Shown here piece after piece: positions 55,283 to 64,000 of a stretch of DNA of 64,000 nucleotides (the stretch's first letter is position 1; every line of letters begins with the position of its first letter). The notes under the pieces were generated by a model. It was not told the origin of the DNA and made no database searches. It worked only from the letters and a program-made list of their open reading frames with translations. Origin of the DNA: Roseateles sp. (GTDB lineage Bacteria > Pseudomonadota > Gammaproteobacteria > Burkholderiales > Burkholderiaceae_C). The stretch lies in the NCBI GenBank assembly GCA_019234295.1, contig JAFALK010000066.1, forward strand, positions 1 through 64,000, written 5' to 3'. The translations under genes were made by a program, and so were the position numbers.

Positions 55283-57261
55283 GCGCGGTGCAGTTTGGCG
55301 AGCCAGCGATAGAGGCCCGCCACCGCCAGCGCAAAGCCCAGCGCACCGAGCCACACGCCGGTCTCGCCCCAGCCCGGGCCCACGAGGCCGATCGGCGCAT
55401 CCTTGCCCGAGAGCACCACGAGGGCGGCGAATAGCACGCCCATCAGGCCTTCGCCGACGATCAGCCCCGAGGCGAGCAGCACGCCCAAGTGCTTGGCGGC
55501 TTCGGAGCGTGGGCCCTTCTCGGCGCGACGGTTCCAGATCGCGCCGACGACGGCGCCGATGACGGTCATGAGCGTGACCGAAGTCGGCAAGTAGATTCCC
55601 AGACCCACCGCCAGCGGGGGCAGCGTGGCCTTGGTGCCAGAGCGGCGCAGCACACCGTCCAGCGCGATCAGCACGACGCCCAGGCCCGCGCCCGTGCCGA
55701 TCAGGGACCAGTCCAGGCCCCCATCGATCACGCCCTTGGCCAGTGCCGAGATCAGAGCCGCCTGCGGTGCGGCCAGCGCCTTGGCAGCGTCAGCGCCCGG
55801 GGCGCCGGCAAAGCCGTAGGCCTTGTTCAGCAGGTCCAGCACCGGCGGCACGACGAGCGAACCCATTACCACGCCGAACACGAGCACGGCCTGTTGGCGC
55901 CAGGGCGTGGCACCGACGAGCTGGCCGGTCTTGAGGTCCTGAAGATTGTCGTTGGCGATCACGGCCACGGCCACGATCACAGCGGTCACAAAGAGCGCGA
56001 AGGCGACCAGCGCCTTGTGCAGCTCCGGCGGCAGCAGCGGCTTGACCAGGAAGACGATCAGCGCCGCGGCGCCAAGCACGACGAGGATGCCCACGCCCGA
56101 GATCGGACTGTTGCTCGATCCGACAAGACCTGCCATGTAGCCGCACACGGCGGCGACGAAGAAGCTCATCAAGAGCACGTAGACGACGCCCGTCATCGTC
56201 AGCAGGCCCGCCTGTGCGGCCAGGCCGGCGCCCGTGCCGAAGCCGTACAGCAGCGCCGCAATCGGGAGCATGCAAGCAGCGGTGATGCCGGCCATCCAGC
56301 CGATCGGCATGTCCTGCTCGACGAGGGCAAGGGACTGGCCCTCGCCACGCGCGCGCGAGGCGGCCAGCGCCGATTTCAGGCCCCCAAGCACCGGCTTGGC
56401 AAGCTTGATCAGTGTCCAGATCGCCGCCACGCCGATGGCGCCCGCGCCGATATATCGCACCTGCGTCTTCCAGACGGTCTGGGCCAGCGTGGCGGGGTCG
56501 GTCACGGCCGCCAGCTCGTGCGAGGCCGAAAGCATGGGCACGGCTCCCACCCAGGCGATCGCTGCGCCCAGCAGCATGGCCAGGCCCGCCCACAGGCCGA
56601 TCATGTGGCCAACGGCCAGCAGGGCGAAGGACAGGCCGATGTTGATGCCCGAGGCGCCGGAGCCCACGCGGAAGAAGCGCACCACCTCGCCGGCAAAGAC
56701 CTGGGTCTGGATCGTGACGGTCATGGCCGCTGAGGCCAGCGCGCCCATCACGATGGCCTTCAGGCCCTTGGCCGTCTCGCTGGCGGCTTGATCGCCGGCT
56801 GCGCTGCCACGGGCCTCCTGGGCCTGCTGTCCCACCTTGAGCACTTCGGCGCAGGCCAGGCCTTCGGGGTAGGGCAGGTCGCTCTGCGTGACGAGGGCAC
56901 GGCGCAGCGGGATCGAGTACATCACGCCCAGCGTGCCGCCGAGCGCGCAGATGGCCACGCAGGTCCAGTACGGGAAGCCCTGCCACCAGCCGACCATGAT
57001 CAGCCCCGGCAGCACGAAGATGATGGACGAGATGGCGCCGGCCGAGGACGCCACCGTCTGCACGATGTTGTTCTCCTGGATGCTCACGTCCTTGAAGCGC
57101 GAAAGAAGGGCCATGGAGATCACGGCCGCGGGGATGGAAGTGGCGAACGTGAGGCCGGCCTTGAGGCCGAAATAGACGTTGGCCGCCGTGAACAGCAGGG
57201 TGATGACGGCGCCGAGTAACAGGCCGCGCAGGGTAATTTCTCGAGGGGTGTTGGTTTGCAC
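55279..57261 (-). CDS. OPT family oligopeptide transporter
   Basis: A 660-residue integral membrane protein with about 14-16 helices matching the bacterial OPT family. It has REITLRGLLLGAVITLLFTAANVYFGLKAGLTFATSIPAAVISMALL at the start, NNIVQTVASSAGAISSIIFVLPGL, MAGLVGSSNSPISGVGI and a C-terminal AAKHLGVLLASGLIVGEGLMGVLFA. OPT proteins import oligopeptides or metal-chelate compounds with protons. GTG 57261 is chosen because AAAGGAG lies 8 bases upstream and it opens right at the family N-terminus; the ATGs upstream lack ribosome sites. It is divergent from the broken M3 oligopeptidase, a plausible peptide-use pairing. Confidence 0.9.
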   Translation of the reverse strand: MQTNTPREITLRGLLLGAVITLLFTAANVYFGLKAGLTFATSIPAAVISMALLSRFKDVSIQENNIVQTVASSAGAISSIIFVLPGLIMVGWWQGFPYWTCVAICALGGTLGVMYSIPLRRALVTQSDLPYPEGLACAEVLKVGQQAQEARGSAAGDQAASETAKGLKAIVMGALASAAMTVTIQTQVFAGEVVRFFRVGSGASGINIGLSFALLAVGHMIGLWAGLAMLLGAAIAWVGAVPMLSASHELAAVTDPATLAQTVWKTQVRYIGAGAIGVAAIWTLIKLAKPVLGGLKSALAASRARGEGQSLALVEQDMPIGWMAGITAACMLPIAALLYGFGTGAGLAAQAGLLTMTGVVYVLLMSFFVAAVCGYMAGLVGSSNSPISGVGILVVLGAAALIVFLVKPLLPPELHKALVAFALFVTAVIVAVAVIANDNLQDLKTGQLVGATPWRQQAVLVFGVVMGSLVVPPVLDLLNKAYGFAGAPGADAAKALAAPQAALISALAKGVIDGGLDWSLIGTGAGLGVVLIALDGVLRRSGTKATLPPLAVGLGIYLPTSVTLMTVIGAVVGAIWNRRAEKGPRSEAAKHLGVLLASGLIVGEGLMGVLFAALVVLSGKDAPIGLVGPGWGETGVWLGALGFALAVAGLYRWLAKLHRA

Positions 57262-57392
57262 GAAGGCTCTCCTTTGGGCGCGCATCATCGCGGCTCCGCG
57301 GCCCTGGTGGCATCGGGGCTTGCCCATGCCAAATGGCATTGCGGGCGGCAAGCACAACAATCTGGCCGTTTTTCCTGCATTCGACCCAAGCC

Positions 57393-59288
57393 ATGAAGTT
57401 GACGGCCCTCGCGCTGGCCCTGGCCGCCGCCCTGCCCCTGTCCCTGCCTCTGACCCCGGCCGCCGCTCTCGCTGCCCAAGCGCCCGCCGCCCAGGCCCAG
57501 GCCCTGAACGCGACCCGCGTCTGGGACCTCTCGGCCTTGTACGCCACGCCGGCCGCCTGGGAGGCCGAGCGCCGGGCCCTGCTGAAGGAGCTGCCCCAGC
57601 TCGAACATCTCAAGGGCACGCTCGGCGCCAGCGCCGAGGACCTGCGCAAGGGCCTGGACGAGATTTCGGCTGTGCGCAAGCGCCTGTACCGCCTCTATGT
57701 GTACGCCTCGCTGCGCGCAGACGAGAACACCCAGGTCACCGAGAACCAGGAGCGCAACCAACTGGGCGGCGACGCCATGAACAAGTTCGGCGAGGCCACC
57801 TCCTTCGTCAATGCCGAGGTCGCAGCGCTCGGGTCCGAGAAGGCGCAGGCCTTCCTCGCCCAGGACAAGGGCTTGGCCAAGCACCGCTACTACATCGAGA
57901 GCGCTGTGCGTCTGGCGGCCCACACGCTGAGCCCCGATCAGGAGGCCCTGCTGGCCGCCGCCGCCGACCCGCTGCAGCAGCCGCAGGCCATCTACGGCCT
58001 GCTCGCCAATGCCGACCTGCCCTGGCCATCGATCACGATCCGCGGCCAGCAGGTGACGCTGGACCAAGGCCAGTACGCCAACTACCGCTCGGACGCCGAC
58101 CCGGCCGTGCGCGCCCAGGTCTTCAAGGCCTTCTAGCCCGTGTTCAAGGCCTACGAGCGCACTCTGGGAGCCATCTACGGTGCAAGTCTGCGCGGCACGG
58201 TCTTCCAGGCCAAGGCGCGCCATTACCAGGACAGCCTGGCCATGGCGCAGAGCGGCGAGAACATCCCGCGCGCCGTCTACACGACCCTGGTGCAGGAGGC
58301 CAATGCCGGTCTTCCGACGCTGCATCGCTACTTCAAACTGCGCAGCCAGATGCTGGGCCTGAAGGACGCCGGCTATTCCGATATCTACGTGCCGCTGGCC
58401 GCACCCGCGGGCAGCTATACCCAGGCCGAAGCCGAGCAGATGACGCTCACGGCCCTGGCCAAGCCGCTGGGCGCGGACTACGTGTCCAAGCTTGCTGCCG
58501 GTTTCAAGGGCCAGTGGATGCACTCCACGCCCCAGCGCGGCAAGCGCTCGGGCGCCTACATGAACGGCTCCGCCTACGACGTCCACCCCTTCCTCCTGAT
58601 GAGCTTCACGGGCGACTACGAGAGCGTCACCACGCTGGCGCACGAGTGGGGCCATGCGATGCACACGGTCTACACCGCGCGCGCTCAGCCCTTCGAGACC
58701 TCGGAATACGCGACCTTCATCGCTGAGATCCCCTCCACTGCCAACGAGCTGCTGCTGGCCGACTACATGGTGGCCAACGCCAAGAGCAAGCAGGAGAAGA
58801 TCTTCGCCCTGAGCCAGGAGCTCGAAGGCCTGCGGGGCACCTTCTTCCGTCAGGCCATGTTCGCCGAGTTCGAGCTGGCCGCGCATCAGAAGGTCGAGAA
58901 CGGTGAGGCGGTGAGCGGCGAGACGCTCAGCAATCTCTACCTGGATCTGCTCAAGCGCTATCACGGTGACGCTCAGGGCGTGGTCAAGATCGACGACATC
59001 TACGGCGTTGAATGGGCCTACATCCCGCACTTCTACAACGACTTCTACGTCTACCAGTACGCCACCTGCGTCAGCGCCGCGGCCTACTTCGCCGAGAAGC
59101 TCGGCCAAGGCGACGCTGCGGCCCGCGAGCGCTACTTCACCTTGCTCCAGGCGGGCGGCTCCGACGAGCCCTACAAGCTCGTCAAGGCCGCGGGCGTGGA
59201 CCTGGCATCACCCGAGCCCTACCGGGCCCTGGTGCGCCGCATGAACCGCGTCATCGACGAGCTCGAAGCGCTGAACGCGCAGAAATAA
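57393..59288 (+). pseudogene. M3 family oligoendopeptidase (PepF-like) interrupted by an in-frame stop
   Basis: One continuous frame of 631 codons is cut once by TAG at 58134-58136. Upstream (247 codons): signal peptide MKLTALALALAAALP..., then the M3B N-terminal helical domain (LNATRVWDLSALYATPAAWEAERR). Downstream, still in frame, the peptidase continues with VFKAYERTLGAIYGASLRG, the zinc motif LAHEWGHAMHTVYTAR and FYVYQYATCVSAAAYFAEKL to a normal end. Family members usually have AFW-x-x-(F/Y/H)-KAYERTL here, so TAG has replaced a Trp codon (TGG), a single-base change. Either the gene is inactivated or truncated, or the base is a sequencing error; restart at GTG 58140 would give only the C-terminal half. 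TAG is a normal stop in neighbouring genes. Confidence 0.85.
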
Positions 59289-59823
59289 AGCGCTCGAAGC
59301 TGTCCCACAGCGGCTCGAAGCGTTCGCCTTCGAGCCGCTCCAGCGCGAGCACTGCCGCTTCCAGTGTGGACAGTTGACCCGCCTTGTGGGCGCGGCGCAA
59401 GGCCGCGTAGCGTGAAGACTCGACGCCATCGAGCCCCATCCTCGGCATGGCGGCCAGCCAGGGGTTGGACAGCATCAGCTTGCGGCTCTGGCGCCAGGTG
59501 CCGTCAAGCACGATCAGCCGGACCCGGGCGGGCGCAGGCAGGGGCTGCGCGGCGGGGCCGGGGCCGGGGCCGGGTCCTGGATACAGGAGCACATTGACGC
59601 GCCCGTCCGGCGGCAACTCGAACACCTCGCCCACCTCGACCCGGCAATGCGCGAGGCCCAGGCGCAGCAACGGTGCCGTCCCCTTGGCCTGCAAGCGCTC
59701 CTGCGGATGCTGGAGCAAGAGCAGCTCGGTCTCGTGCTCCAGCGCAATCGGAGGCAGCAGCGCGCAAAGGCAGGCCGCGCGTTCGCAGCGAGGACACAAA
59801 CGGCAGGCCAGCGAAGCAGTCAA
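59251..59823 (-). CDS. DTW domain protein (TapT-like tRNA modification)
   Basis: A 190-residue DTW-domain protein. N-terminal cysteines CRLCPRCERAACLC form a probable zinc site, HPQERLQAKGTAPLLRLGL follows, and the signature reads VLDGTWRQSRKLMLSNPWL. Characterised members (TapT/TuaA) add an aminocarboxypropyl group from AdoMet to uridine 47 of tRNA (acp3U). A Pro-Gly repeat of nine residues (coded by GGGGCC repeats at about 59552-59575) is inserted between conserved blocks. The start is TTG 59823, overlapping the stop of the upstream membrane-protein gene (TTGA). The 3' end overlaps the M3 gene by 38 bases. Confidence 0.82.
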   Translation of the reverse strand: MTASLACRLCPRCERAACLCALLPPIALEHETELLLLQHPQERLQAKGTAPLLRLGLAHCRVEVGEVFELPPDGRVNVLLYPGPGPGPGPAAQPLPAPARVRLIVLDGTWRQSRKLMLSNPWLAAMPRMGLDGVESSRYAALRRAHKAGQLSTLEAAVLALERLEGERFEPLWDSFERFISARSALRARR

Positions 59824-60299
59824 GCCATCGCGGGGCGACGGCGCGGCGGTGCCTTGCGCAGGGCCCAGACGCCGGCCAACAGCACGGCCAGGATCACGGT
59901 CAGGATGTTGGCCGGGCCCCAGAATGGCGGCGTGTTCGGCGAGAGCAGCACATCCGCCACATGCAGCGCCTTGTCTGCGCGGTACAAGGCCAGGTAGAAC
60001 ACGCCGCCCAAGGCACCGATCAGCCAAGCCACACCGACGCCTGACAGGCACCAAGGCGTCAAAGGGCGGCGGCTGCCCGGAGGAACTCGGATCACCGAAT
60101 AGGCCCAGCCCATCGCCAGACAGAAATTGATCGCTGACACGATGCCCGTGGCGGCCATCATGCCGTTGGTACGCCCACCCAGCTGCAAGGCGAGCGTATC
60201 GACAAGACCGAGATCGAAGAGCACGACGGCCAGCATCACGGCGCCGCCATAAATCAGCAGGCCCGAGACAAAAGCCACCAAGCGACGCGAGCTGCGCAT
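59820..60299 (-). CDS. Four-helix membrane protein, unrecognised
   Basis: A 159-residue protein with about four membrane helices: RLVAFVSGLLIYGGAVMLAVVLFDLG, MMAATGIVSAINFCLAMGWAYSVI, LSGVGVAWLIGALGGVFYLALY and WGPANILTVILAVLLAGVWALRK. I do not recognise the family. ATG 60299 has AGGAG 8 bases upstream; the frame upstream (to 60542) lies over the divergent helicase start and is discarded. The stop overlaps the DTW gene start. Confidence 0.7.
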   Translation of the reverse strand: MRSSRRLVAFVSGLLIYGGAVMLAVVLFDLGLVDTLALQLGGRTNGMMAATGIVSAINFCLAMGWAYSVIRVPPGSRRPLTPWCLSGVGVAWLIGALGGVFYLALYRADKALHVADVLLSPNTPPFWGPANILTVILAVLLAGVWALRKAPPRRRPAMA

Positions 60300-60389
60300 G
60301 GGATGGACTCCTGGAGTGCGCTGCAGTATGCCGCCGCGCCGCTGGAGGCGTCCAGCCCCGAATGAGCGGGGGGCCGACAATCGCCCGCG

Positions 60390-62606
60390 ATGGAAACCGC
60401 CACGCCTCACCTCGAATTGCGCACCCTGGGCCGCGGCGATGGCCTGCTGGGCATGCGCGCGCAAGGCGCGTTGGGCCCACGCGGCGCGCCGGTGACGGTG
60501 GCCACGCTCAGCGGACCCACGACGACGGTCGAGCGCAGCCAACTCGCGGCCGCAGGCTTGCTCGCCCTGGACGCGACTCGCTTGCAGTGGCGCAGCGCGG
60601 GCAACGCACTGGCGCTCGGAGAGCTCTGGACGCTATCCCACGAGGAACGCTTCCCGGCCTTCTGGCTCGACGAGGCCCCGCGGCTGCGCGCGGCGGGCTG
60701 GACCGTCACCGCCCAGCCTGGCTTCGCGCACCTTCCCCTCCACACTCAGGGCTTCACGGTGCAGGTGCAGCGCCTGAGTGGCGACCGGCGCCAAGGCTCC
60801 TGGCTGCTCAGTCTGGGGCTGCAGCTTGAAGGCGAGACGCTCGACCTCGCACCTATCGTGGCCGACCTGCTGCGCCGCGAGGCCCGCTGGCTCACGCTGG
60901 AGGGCATCGCCGCCATTCCCGACGAGGAGCGGGTGCTGCTCCACGTGCCGGGGGGACGGCGGATCGAGGCGCGAGCCGAGCCGCTCAAGGCGGTTGTCGG
61001 CGCCATGGTGGATTTGCTGACTGACGGCAAGCCCGGGCCCGTGCCGCTCTCGGACTGGGACGCCGCGCGCCTGGCTGGCTTCGAGAGCCGCGCCGGATGG
61101 CAGTTCCACGGCGACGAAGACCTCCGCGGCCTCGCACAGCGCCTGCTACGCGTCGGCCCGCCTGCGCCCGTGGCACCGCCCCGCGGCCTGGGCATCACCT
61201 TGCGGCCCTACCAGCTCGCCGGCCTGGCCTGGCTGCAGCACCTGCGTGCCCAGGGCCTGGCCGGCATCCTGGCCGACGACATGGGCCTGGGCAAGACGGC
61301 ACAGGCGCTCGCGCACGTGTTGCTTGAAAAGGAGGCCGGCCGCCTGGACGCGCCGGCCCTGGCCGTCCTGCCCAGCTCGCTGCTTTTTAACTGGGCGGCC
61401 GAGGCGGCGCGCGTGGCGCCGGGGCTGCGCGTACTGGTGCTGCAGGGGCCGCGGCGCGCCGAACGCTTCGACGAAATCGCCGCAGCCGATCTTGTGCTGA
61501 CCAGCTACCCGCTGCTGTGGCGCGACCTCGACCATTACCGCCGCCGGTCTTGGCACCTCTTGATCCTCGACGAGGCGCAAGCCGTCAAGAACGCCAGCAG
61601 CCGCGCCGCCCGCGCAGTGCGCCGCGTCGAGGCCCGGCACCGTCTGAGCCTGACCGGGACGCCGATGGAAAACCACCTGATGGAGCTCTGGGCCCAGTTC
61701 GACCTGCTCATGCCCGGCTTCCTCGGCGATGCGCGCAGCTTTCACCGCCGCTGGCGCCGGCCCATCGAGGAAGGTGGCGAAAGCCTGCGCGCGCAACTGC
61801 TCGCCGAGCGAATCCGCCCCTTTGTGCTGCGTCGCAGCAAGAGCGAGGTGGCCACTGAGCTGCCCCCGCTGAGCACGATGGTGCGCCAGGTTGAACTCGC
61901 AGGCGCCCAGCGCGAGCTTTACGAGAGCGTGCGGGTGGCGGCCGACAAGCAGGTGCGCAAGGCCCTGGCCCGAGCCGATTTCGACGGCAGCCTGATCACG
62001 GTGCTAGACGCTTTGCTCAAGCTTCGCCAGGTCTGCTGCGACCCGCGCCTCGTCAAGGGCCTGGAGGGCGGCGCCTCGCTCGAGCGGGCCAAGCTGGACT
62101 TGTTGCTGGAAATGCTGGCCGAGCTCGTCGCCGAAGGGCGCCGGGTGCTGGTGTTCTCGCAGTTCACCGAGATGCTGGGCCTGATCGAGGCGACGCTGGA
62201 ACTGCCGTACCTGGTGCTGACGGGACAGACGCCGGTGTCGGCGCGCGGGGAGATCGTGCGGCGCTTCCAGGCGGGCGAGGTGCCCGTGTTGCTGGCCAGC
62301 CTGAAGGCCGGCGGCCTGGGATTGACGCTGACCGCGGCCGACACAGTCATCCATTTCGATCCCTGGTGGAACCCGGCCGTCGAAGCACAGGCCAGCGCGC
62401 GGGCCCACCGGATCGGCCAGGACAAGCCCGTCTTCGTCTACAAGATCGTGGTGGCCGGCAGCATCGAGGAGCGGATGCTGGCGCTGCAGGAGCGCAAGAA
62501 GGCGCTGGCTGGGGCGGTACTTGGCACCGATTCGGGAGAGGCGCTGAAGTTCAGCGCCGAAGAGCTGGGGGCGCTGCTCGCGCCCCTCGCCGATTCACAA
62601 AGTTAG
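60390..62606 (+). CDS. SNF2-family DNA-dependent ATPase (RapA/HepA-like helicase)
   Basis: A 738-residue SWI2/SNF2-type ATPase. The first ~270 residues are a less conserved lead. The ATPase core then has motif I DDMGLGKTAQAL (Lys302), motif II ILDEAQAVKNASS, motif III SLTGTPMENHLMELWAQFDLL and the helicase C-terminal motifs VLVFSQFTEMLGLIE, LVLTGQTPVSARGEIVRRF and FDPWWNPAVEAQASARAHRIGQ. Such proteins remodel protein-DNA or polymerase-DNA complexes. No nuclease, methylase or other defence gene sits beside it. Its stop overlaps a small basic ORF on the opposite strand. Confidence 0.93.
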   Translation: METATPHLELRTLGRGDGLLGMRAQGALGPRGAPVTVATLSGPTTTVERSQLAAAGLLALDATRLQWRSAGNALALGELWTLSHEERFPAFWLDEAPRLRAAGWTVTAQPGFAHLPLHTQGFTVQVQRLSGDRRQGSWLLSLGLQLEGETLDLAPIVADLLRREARWLTLEGIAAIPDEERVLLHVPGGRRIEARAEPLKAVVGAMVDLLTDGKPGPVPLSDWDAARLAGFESRAGWQFHGDEDLRGLAQRLLRVGPPAPVAPPRGLGITLRPYQLAGLAWLQHLRAQGLAGILADDMGLGKTAQALAHVLLEKEAGRLDAPALAVLPSSLLFNWAAEAARVAPGLRVLVLQGPRRAERFDEIAAADLVLTSYPLLWRDLDHYRRRSWHLLILDEAQAVKNASSRAARAVRRVEARHRLSLTGTPMENHLMELWAQFDLLMPGFLGDARSFHRRWRRPIEEGGESLRAQLLAERIRPFVLRRSKSEVATELPPLSTMVRQVELAGAQRELYESVRVAADKQVRKALARADFDGSLITVLDALLKLRQVCCDPRLVKGLEGGASLERAKLDLLLEMLAELVAEGRRVLVFSQFTEMLGLIEATLELPYLVLTGQTPVSARGEIVRRFQAGEVPVLLASLKAGGLGLTLTAADTVIHFDPWWNPAVEAQASARAHRIGQDKPVFVYKIVVAGSIEERMLALQERKKALAGAVLGTDSGEALKFSAEELGALLAPLADSQS

Positions 62607-62776
62607 CGCTTGCTGTCCATGCGCATCGCTCGAGACATGGGGCGGCGGTCGCAGCCGTAGCCGATACCTTCGAAAGATTCATGCTTGCGGCCCTTGCCGC
62701 CGTCGTCGGTCTGGGCGTTCCAGCCGGTCGGGGGAACGCGGCGCGGTTGGGTTTCGTTGCGGGGTTGCGTCTTCAT
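62603..62776 (-). CDS. Small basic protein of 57 residues, unrecognised
   Basis: A short frame with a good start: AAAAGGA lies about 8 bases before ATG 62776, and the frame ends in TAA overlapping the helicase stop. The 57 residues are basic and hydrophilic (KTQPRNETQPRRVPPTGWN ... KHESFEGIGYGCDRRPMSR), with one cysteine and no signal peptide or membrane segment. It fits the gap exactly, a point in favour of a real gene, but no family is recognised. A perfect 6-bp hairpin (62795-62810) lies 18 bases upstream of its start, close to the ribosome site. Confidence 0.5.
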   Translation of the reverse strand: MKTQPRNETQPRRVPPTGWNAQTDDGGKGRKHESFEGIGYGCDRRPMSRAMRMDSKR

Positions 62777-62794
62777 GTCTCGGGTCCTTTTGCC

Positions 62795-62810
62795 AGCGGG
62801 CTGACCCGCT
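62795..62810. other. Hairpin upstream of the small basic ORF
   Basis: AGCGGG-CTGA-CCCGCT is a perfect 6-bp stem with a 4-base loop in the 141-base gap between the divergent small ORF and the M17 gene. On the minus strand it would lie in the leader of the small ORF just before AAAAGGA. It has no adjacent T-run, so a terminator role is unlikely; a regulatory or structural role is conjecture. Confidence 0.35.
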
Positions 62811-62917
62811 TGGTAGGCATCACAACGCGGCCTCCACGCAGCCGGTTGACTCGGGATGCAACAAATCTTTGCAAGCTCTCATCGACAATGCCGGCCTCGA
62901 ATCAGGAGTTCCCCGTC

Positions 62918-64000
62918 ATGACCGTTCAGCTGAAGAAGACCGTGGCCGCCACTGGCGCCACGCCCATCACCGTCGTCGACCGCGCCAGCTTCCAGGCACT
63001 GGCGCCCAAGCTGCCGGCTCCGACCCGCCACTGGCTGGCCGTCAACGGCTTCAAGGGCGCGGCCGACACGTTCGCACTCATCCCCGGCCCGGACGGCAAG
63101 CTGGGCCAGGTCTTTGCCGGCGTGGCCGGCATGAACCATCCCTTCGCACTCGCCAGCCTGCCCCTGGGCCTGCCGGAGGGCGACTACCGCTTGAGCGACG
63201 ACGGTCTGACGTTGGACGCCGAGGCCGCCGCCCTGTCCTGGGAGCTCGGCGCCTACCGCTTTGACCTCTACAAGAAGCCCAGCCGTGCCCCGGCCCGGCT
63301 GCTGCTGGCCGACTCGCCCCTGGCCGAGCGCGGCCTGGCCCAAGCGGCCGTGATCGCCGCGACCCGCGATCTCGTCAACACGCCGGCCGAGCACATGGGC
63401 CCCGACGAGCTCGCCCAGGCCGTGGCCGTGGTGGCGAAGCAGCATGGCGCCAAGTTCAAGCAGACGGTCGGCGACGAGCTGCTGAAGAAGAACTTCCCGG
63501 CCATCCACGCCGTGGGACGCGCTGCCACGCGCGCGCCGCGCCTGATCGAGCTGAACTGGGGCAGCGACCATCATCCGCGCCTGTCCCTGGTCGGCAAGGG
63601 CGTCTGCTTCGACTCCGGCGGCCTCGACATCAAGAGCGCGGACGGCATGCGCCAGATGAAGAAGGACATGGGCGGCGCGGCCAACGCGCTCGGCCTGGCC
63701 GCGCTGATCATGGCCTTCAGGCTGCCCGTGCGCCTGCAGCTGCTGATCCCGGCCGTGGAGAACGCCATTGCCGGCAACGCCTACCGCCCCGGCGACGTGT
63801 TCAAGACCCGCAACGGCACCCATATCGAGATCGGCAACACCGACGCCGAAGGCCGCGTCATCCTCTGCGATGCGCTGGCTTACGCCGCCGAGAGCAAGCC
63901 CGAGCTGCTGATCGACATGGCCACGCTGACCGGCGCGGCCCGCGTCGCCCTGGGCCCGCAACTGCCCGCCCTATTCGCCCGCCACATGGACGAGGCGCGC
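62918..64000 (+). CDS. M17 leucyl aminopeptidase family protein (3' end outside window)
   Basis: 361 codons are visible before the right edge. The C-terminal catalytic domain shows the M17 metal and catalytic residues: SLVGKGVCFDSGGLDIKSADGMRQMKKDMGGAANAL (Lys, Asp ligands) and the signature NTDAEGRVILCDAL with the catalytic Arg. The N-terminal part (LAVNGFKGAADTFALIPGPDG ... DLVNTPAEHMGPDELAQ) matches the PepB-like branch, which is shorter at the N-terminus than PepA. Two metal ions would be used to cleave N-terminal residues from peptides in the cytosol. ATG 62918 has AGGAG about 9 bases upstream. Confidence 0.92.
   Translation, partial: MTVQLKKTVAATGATPITVVDRASFQALAPKLPAPTRHWLAVNGFKGAADTFALIPGPDGKLGQVFAGVAGMNHPFALASLPLGLPEGDYRLSDDGLTLDAEAAALSWELGAYRFDLYKKPSRAPARLLLADSPLAERGLAQAAVIAATRDLVNTPAEHMGPDELAQAVAVVAKQHGAKFKQTVGDELLKKNFPAIHAVGRAATRAPRLIELNWGSDHHPRLSLVGKGVCFDSGGLDIKSADGMRQMKKDMGGAANALGLAALIMAFRLPVRLQLLIPAVENAIAGNAYRPGDVFKTRNGTHIEIGNTDAEGRVILCDALAYAAESKPELLIDMATLTGAARVALGPQLPALFARHMDEAR

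Overview
The window is a GC-rich, gene-dense, plasmid-free-looking stretch of a betaproteobacterial chromosome. The best fit is Burkholderiales in the broad Comamonadaceae/Sphaerotilaceae (Roseateles, Rubrivivax, Leptothrix) area. Supporting markers are a DUF3567 protein, a PhaM-type polyhydroxyalkanoate granule protein, a ProQ/FinO protein, a methionine synthase split in two genes, and an S-adenosylhomocysteine (SAH) riboswitch. The species cannot be named from the sequence. I see no rRNA, tRNA, CRISPR array, insertion sequence or phage genes. Genes alternate strand often, and many neighbours overlap by 1 to 60 bases.

Layout. 0-1.3 kb: the tail of a beta-propeller protein, a decayed gene and a patatin phospholipase. 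1.5-8.6 kb: an OafA-like acyltransferase, then methionine synthase as a corrinoid half (behind the SAH riboswitch) and a homocysteine half, with a degenerate HD-GYP gene between them. 8.6-12.6 kb: rhodanese, ProQ, a DUF4197-fumarylacetoacetase pair and DUF3567. 12.9-17.6 kb: a double AAA+ ATPase coupled to a TraB/GumN protein, PhaM and a DMT exporter. 17.7-22.4 kb: glycolate oxidase glcDEF and a YpfJ-type metalloprotein. 22.5-25.7 kb: the most unusual operon, with a sigma-54-like promoter, a Tat-exported Cys-rich protein, a 23-residue ORF, a PqqD-like chaperone, an HprK-related kinase and a nucleotidyltransferase. 25.9-31.4 kb: a histidine kinase, YgjV and divergent glpD/glpK. 31.4-45.7 kb: M13 and S9 peptidases, a class V aminotransferase, a WYL regulator, an acyltransferase, XdhC, GST, a membrane-tethered receiver, peroxiredoxin and uvrA. 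45.8-54.5 kb: two small secreted paralogues bracket two nucleotide-cyclase-domain genes and a DyP peroxidase-cytochrome P450 fusion. 54.6-64 kb: a LuxR-type regulator, an OPT transporter, an M3 oligopeptidase broken by one in-frame stop, a DTW protein, an SNF2 helicase and the start of an M17 aminopeptidase.

How the genes work together. The SAH riboswitch ties the corrinoid half of methionine synthase to SAH load. GlcDEF and GlpK/GlpD feed glyoxylate and glycerol into central metabolism. Several peptidases plus an OPT transporter suggest peptide use. The 22.5-25.7 kb operon reuses parts known from modified-peptide pathways (a recognition chaperone, an HPr-kinase-like enzyme, a nucleotidyltransferase) without a cyclase or leader protease, so its substrate is an open question. 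The DyP-P450 fusion joins a peroxidase module that keeps its catalytic residues to a P450 module lacking the usual oxygen-activation and ExxR motifs. This suggests peroxide-driven or rearrangement chemistry rather than monooxygenation.
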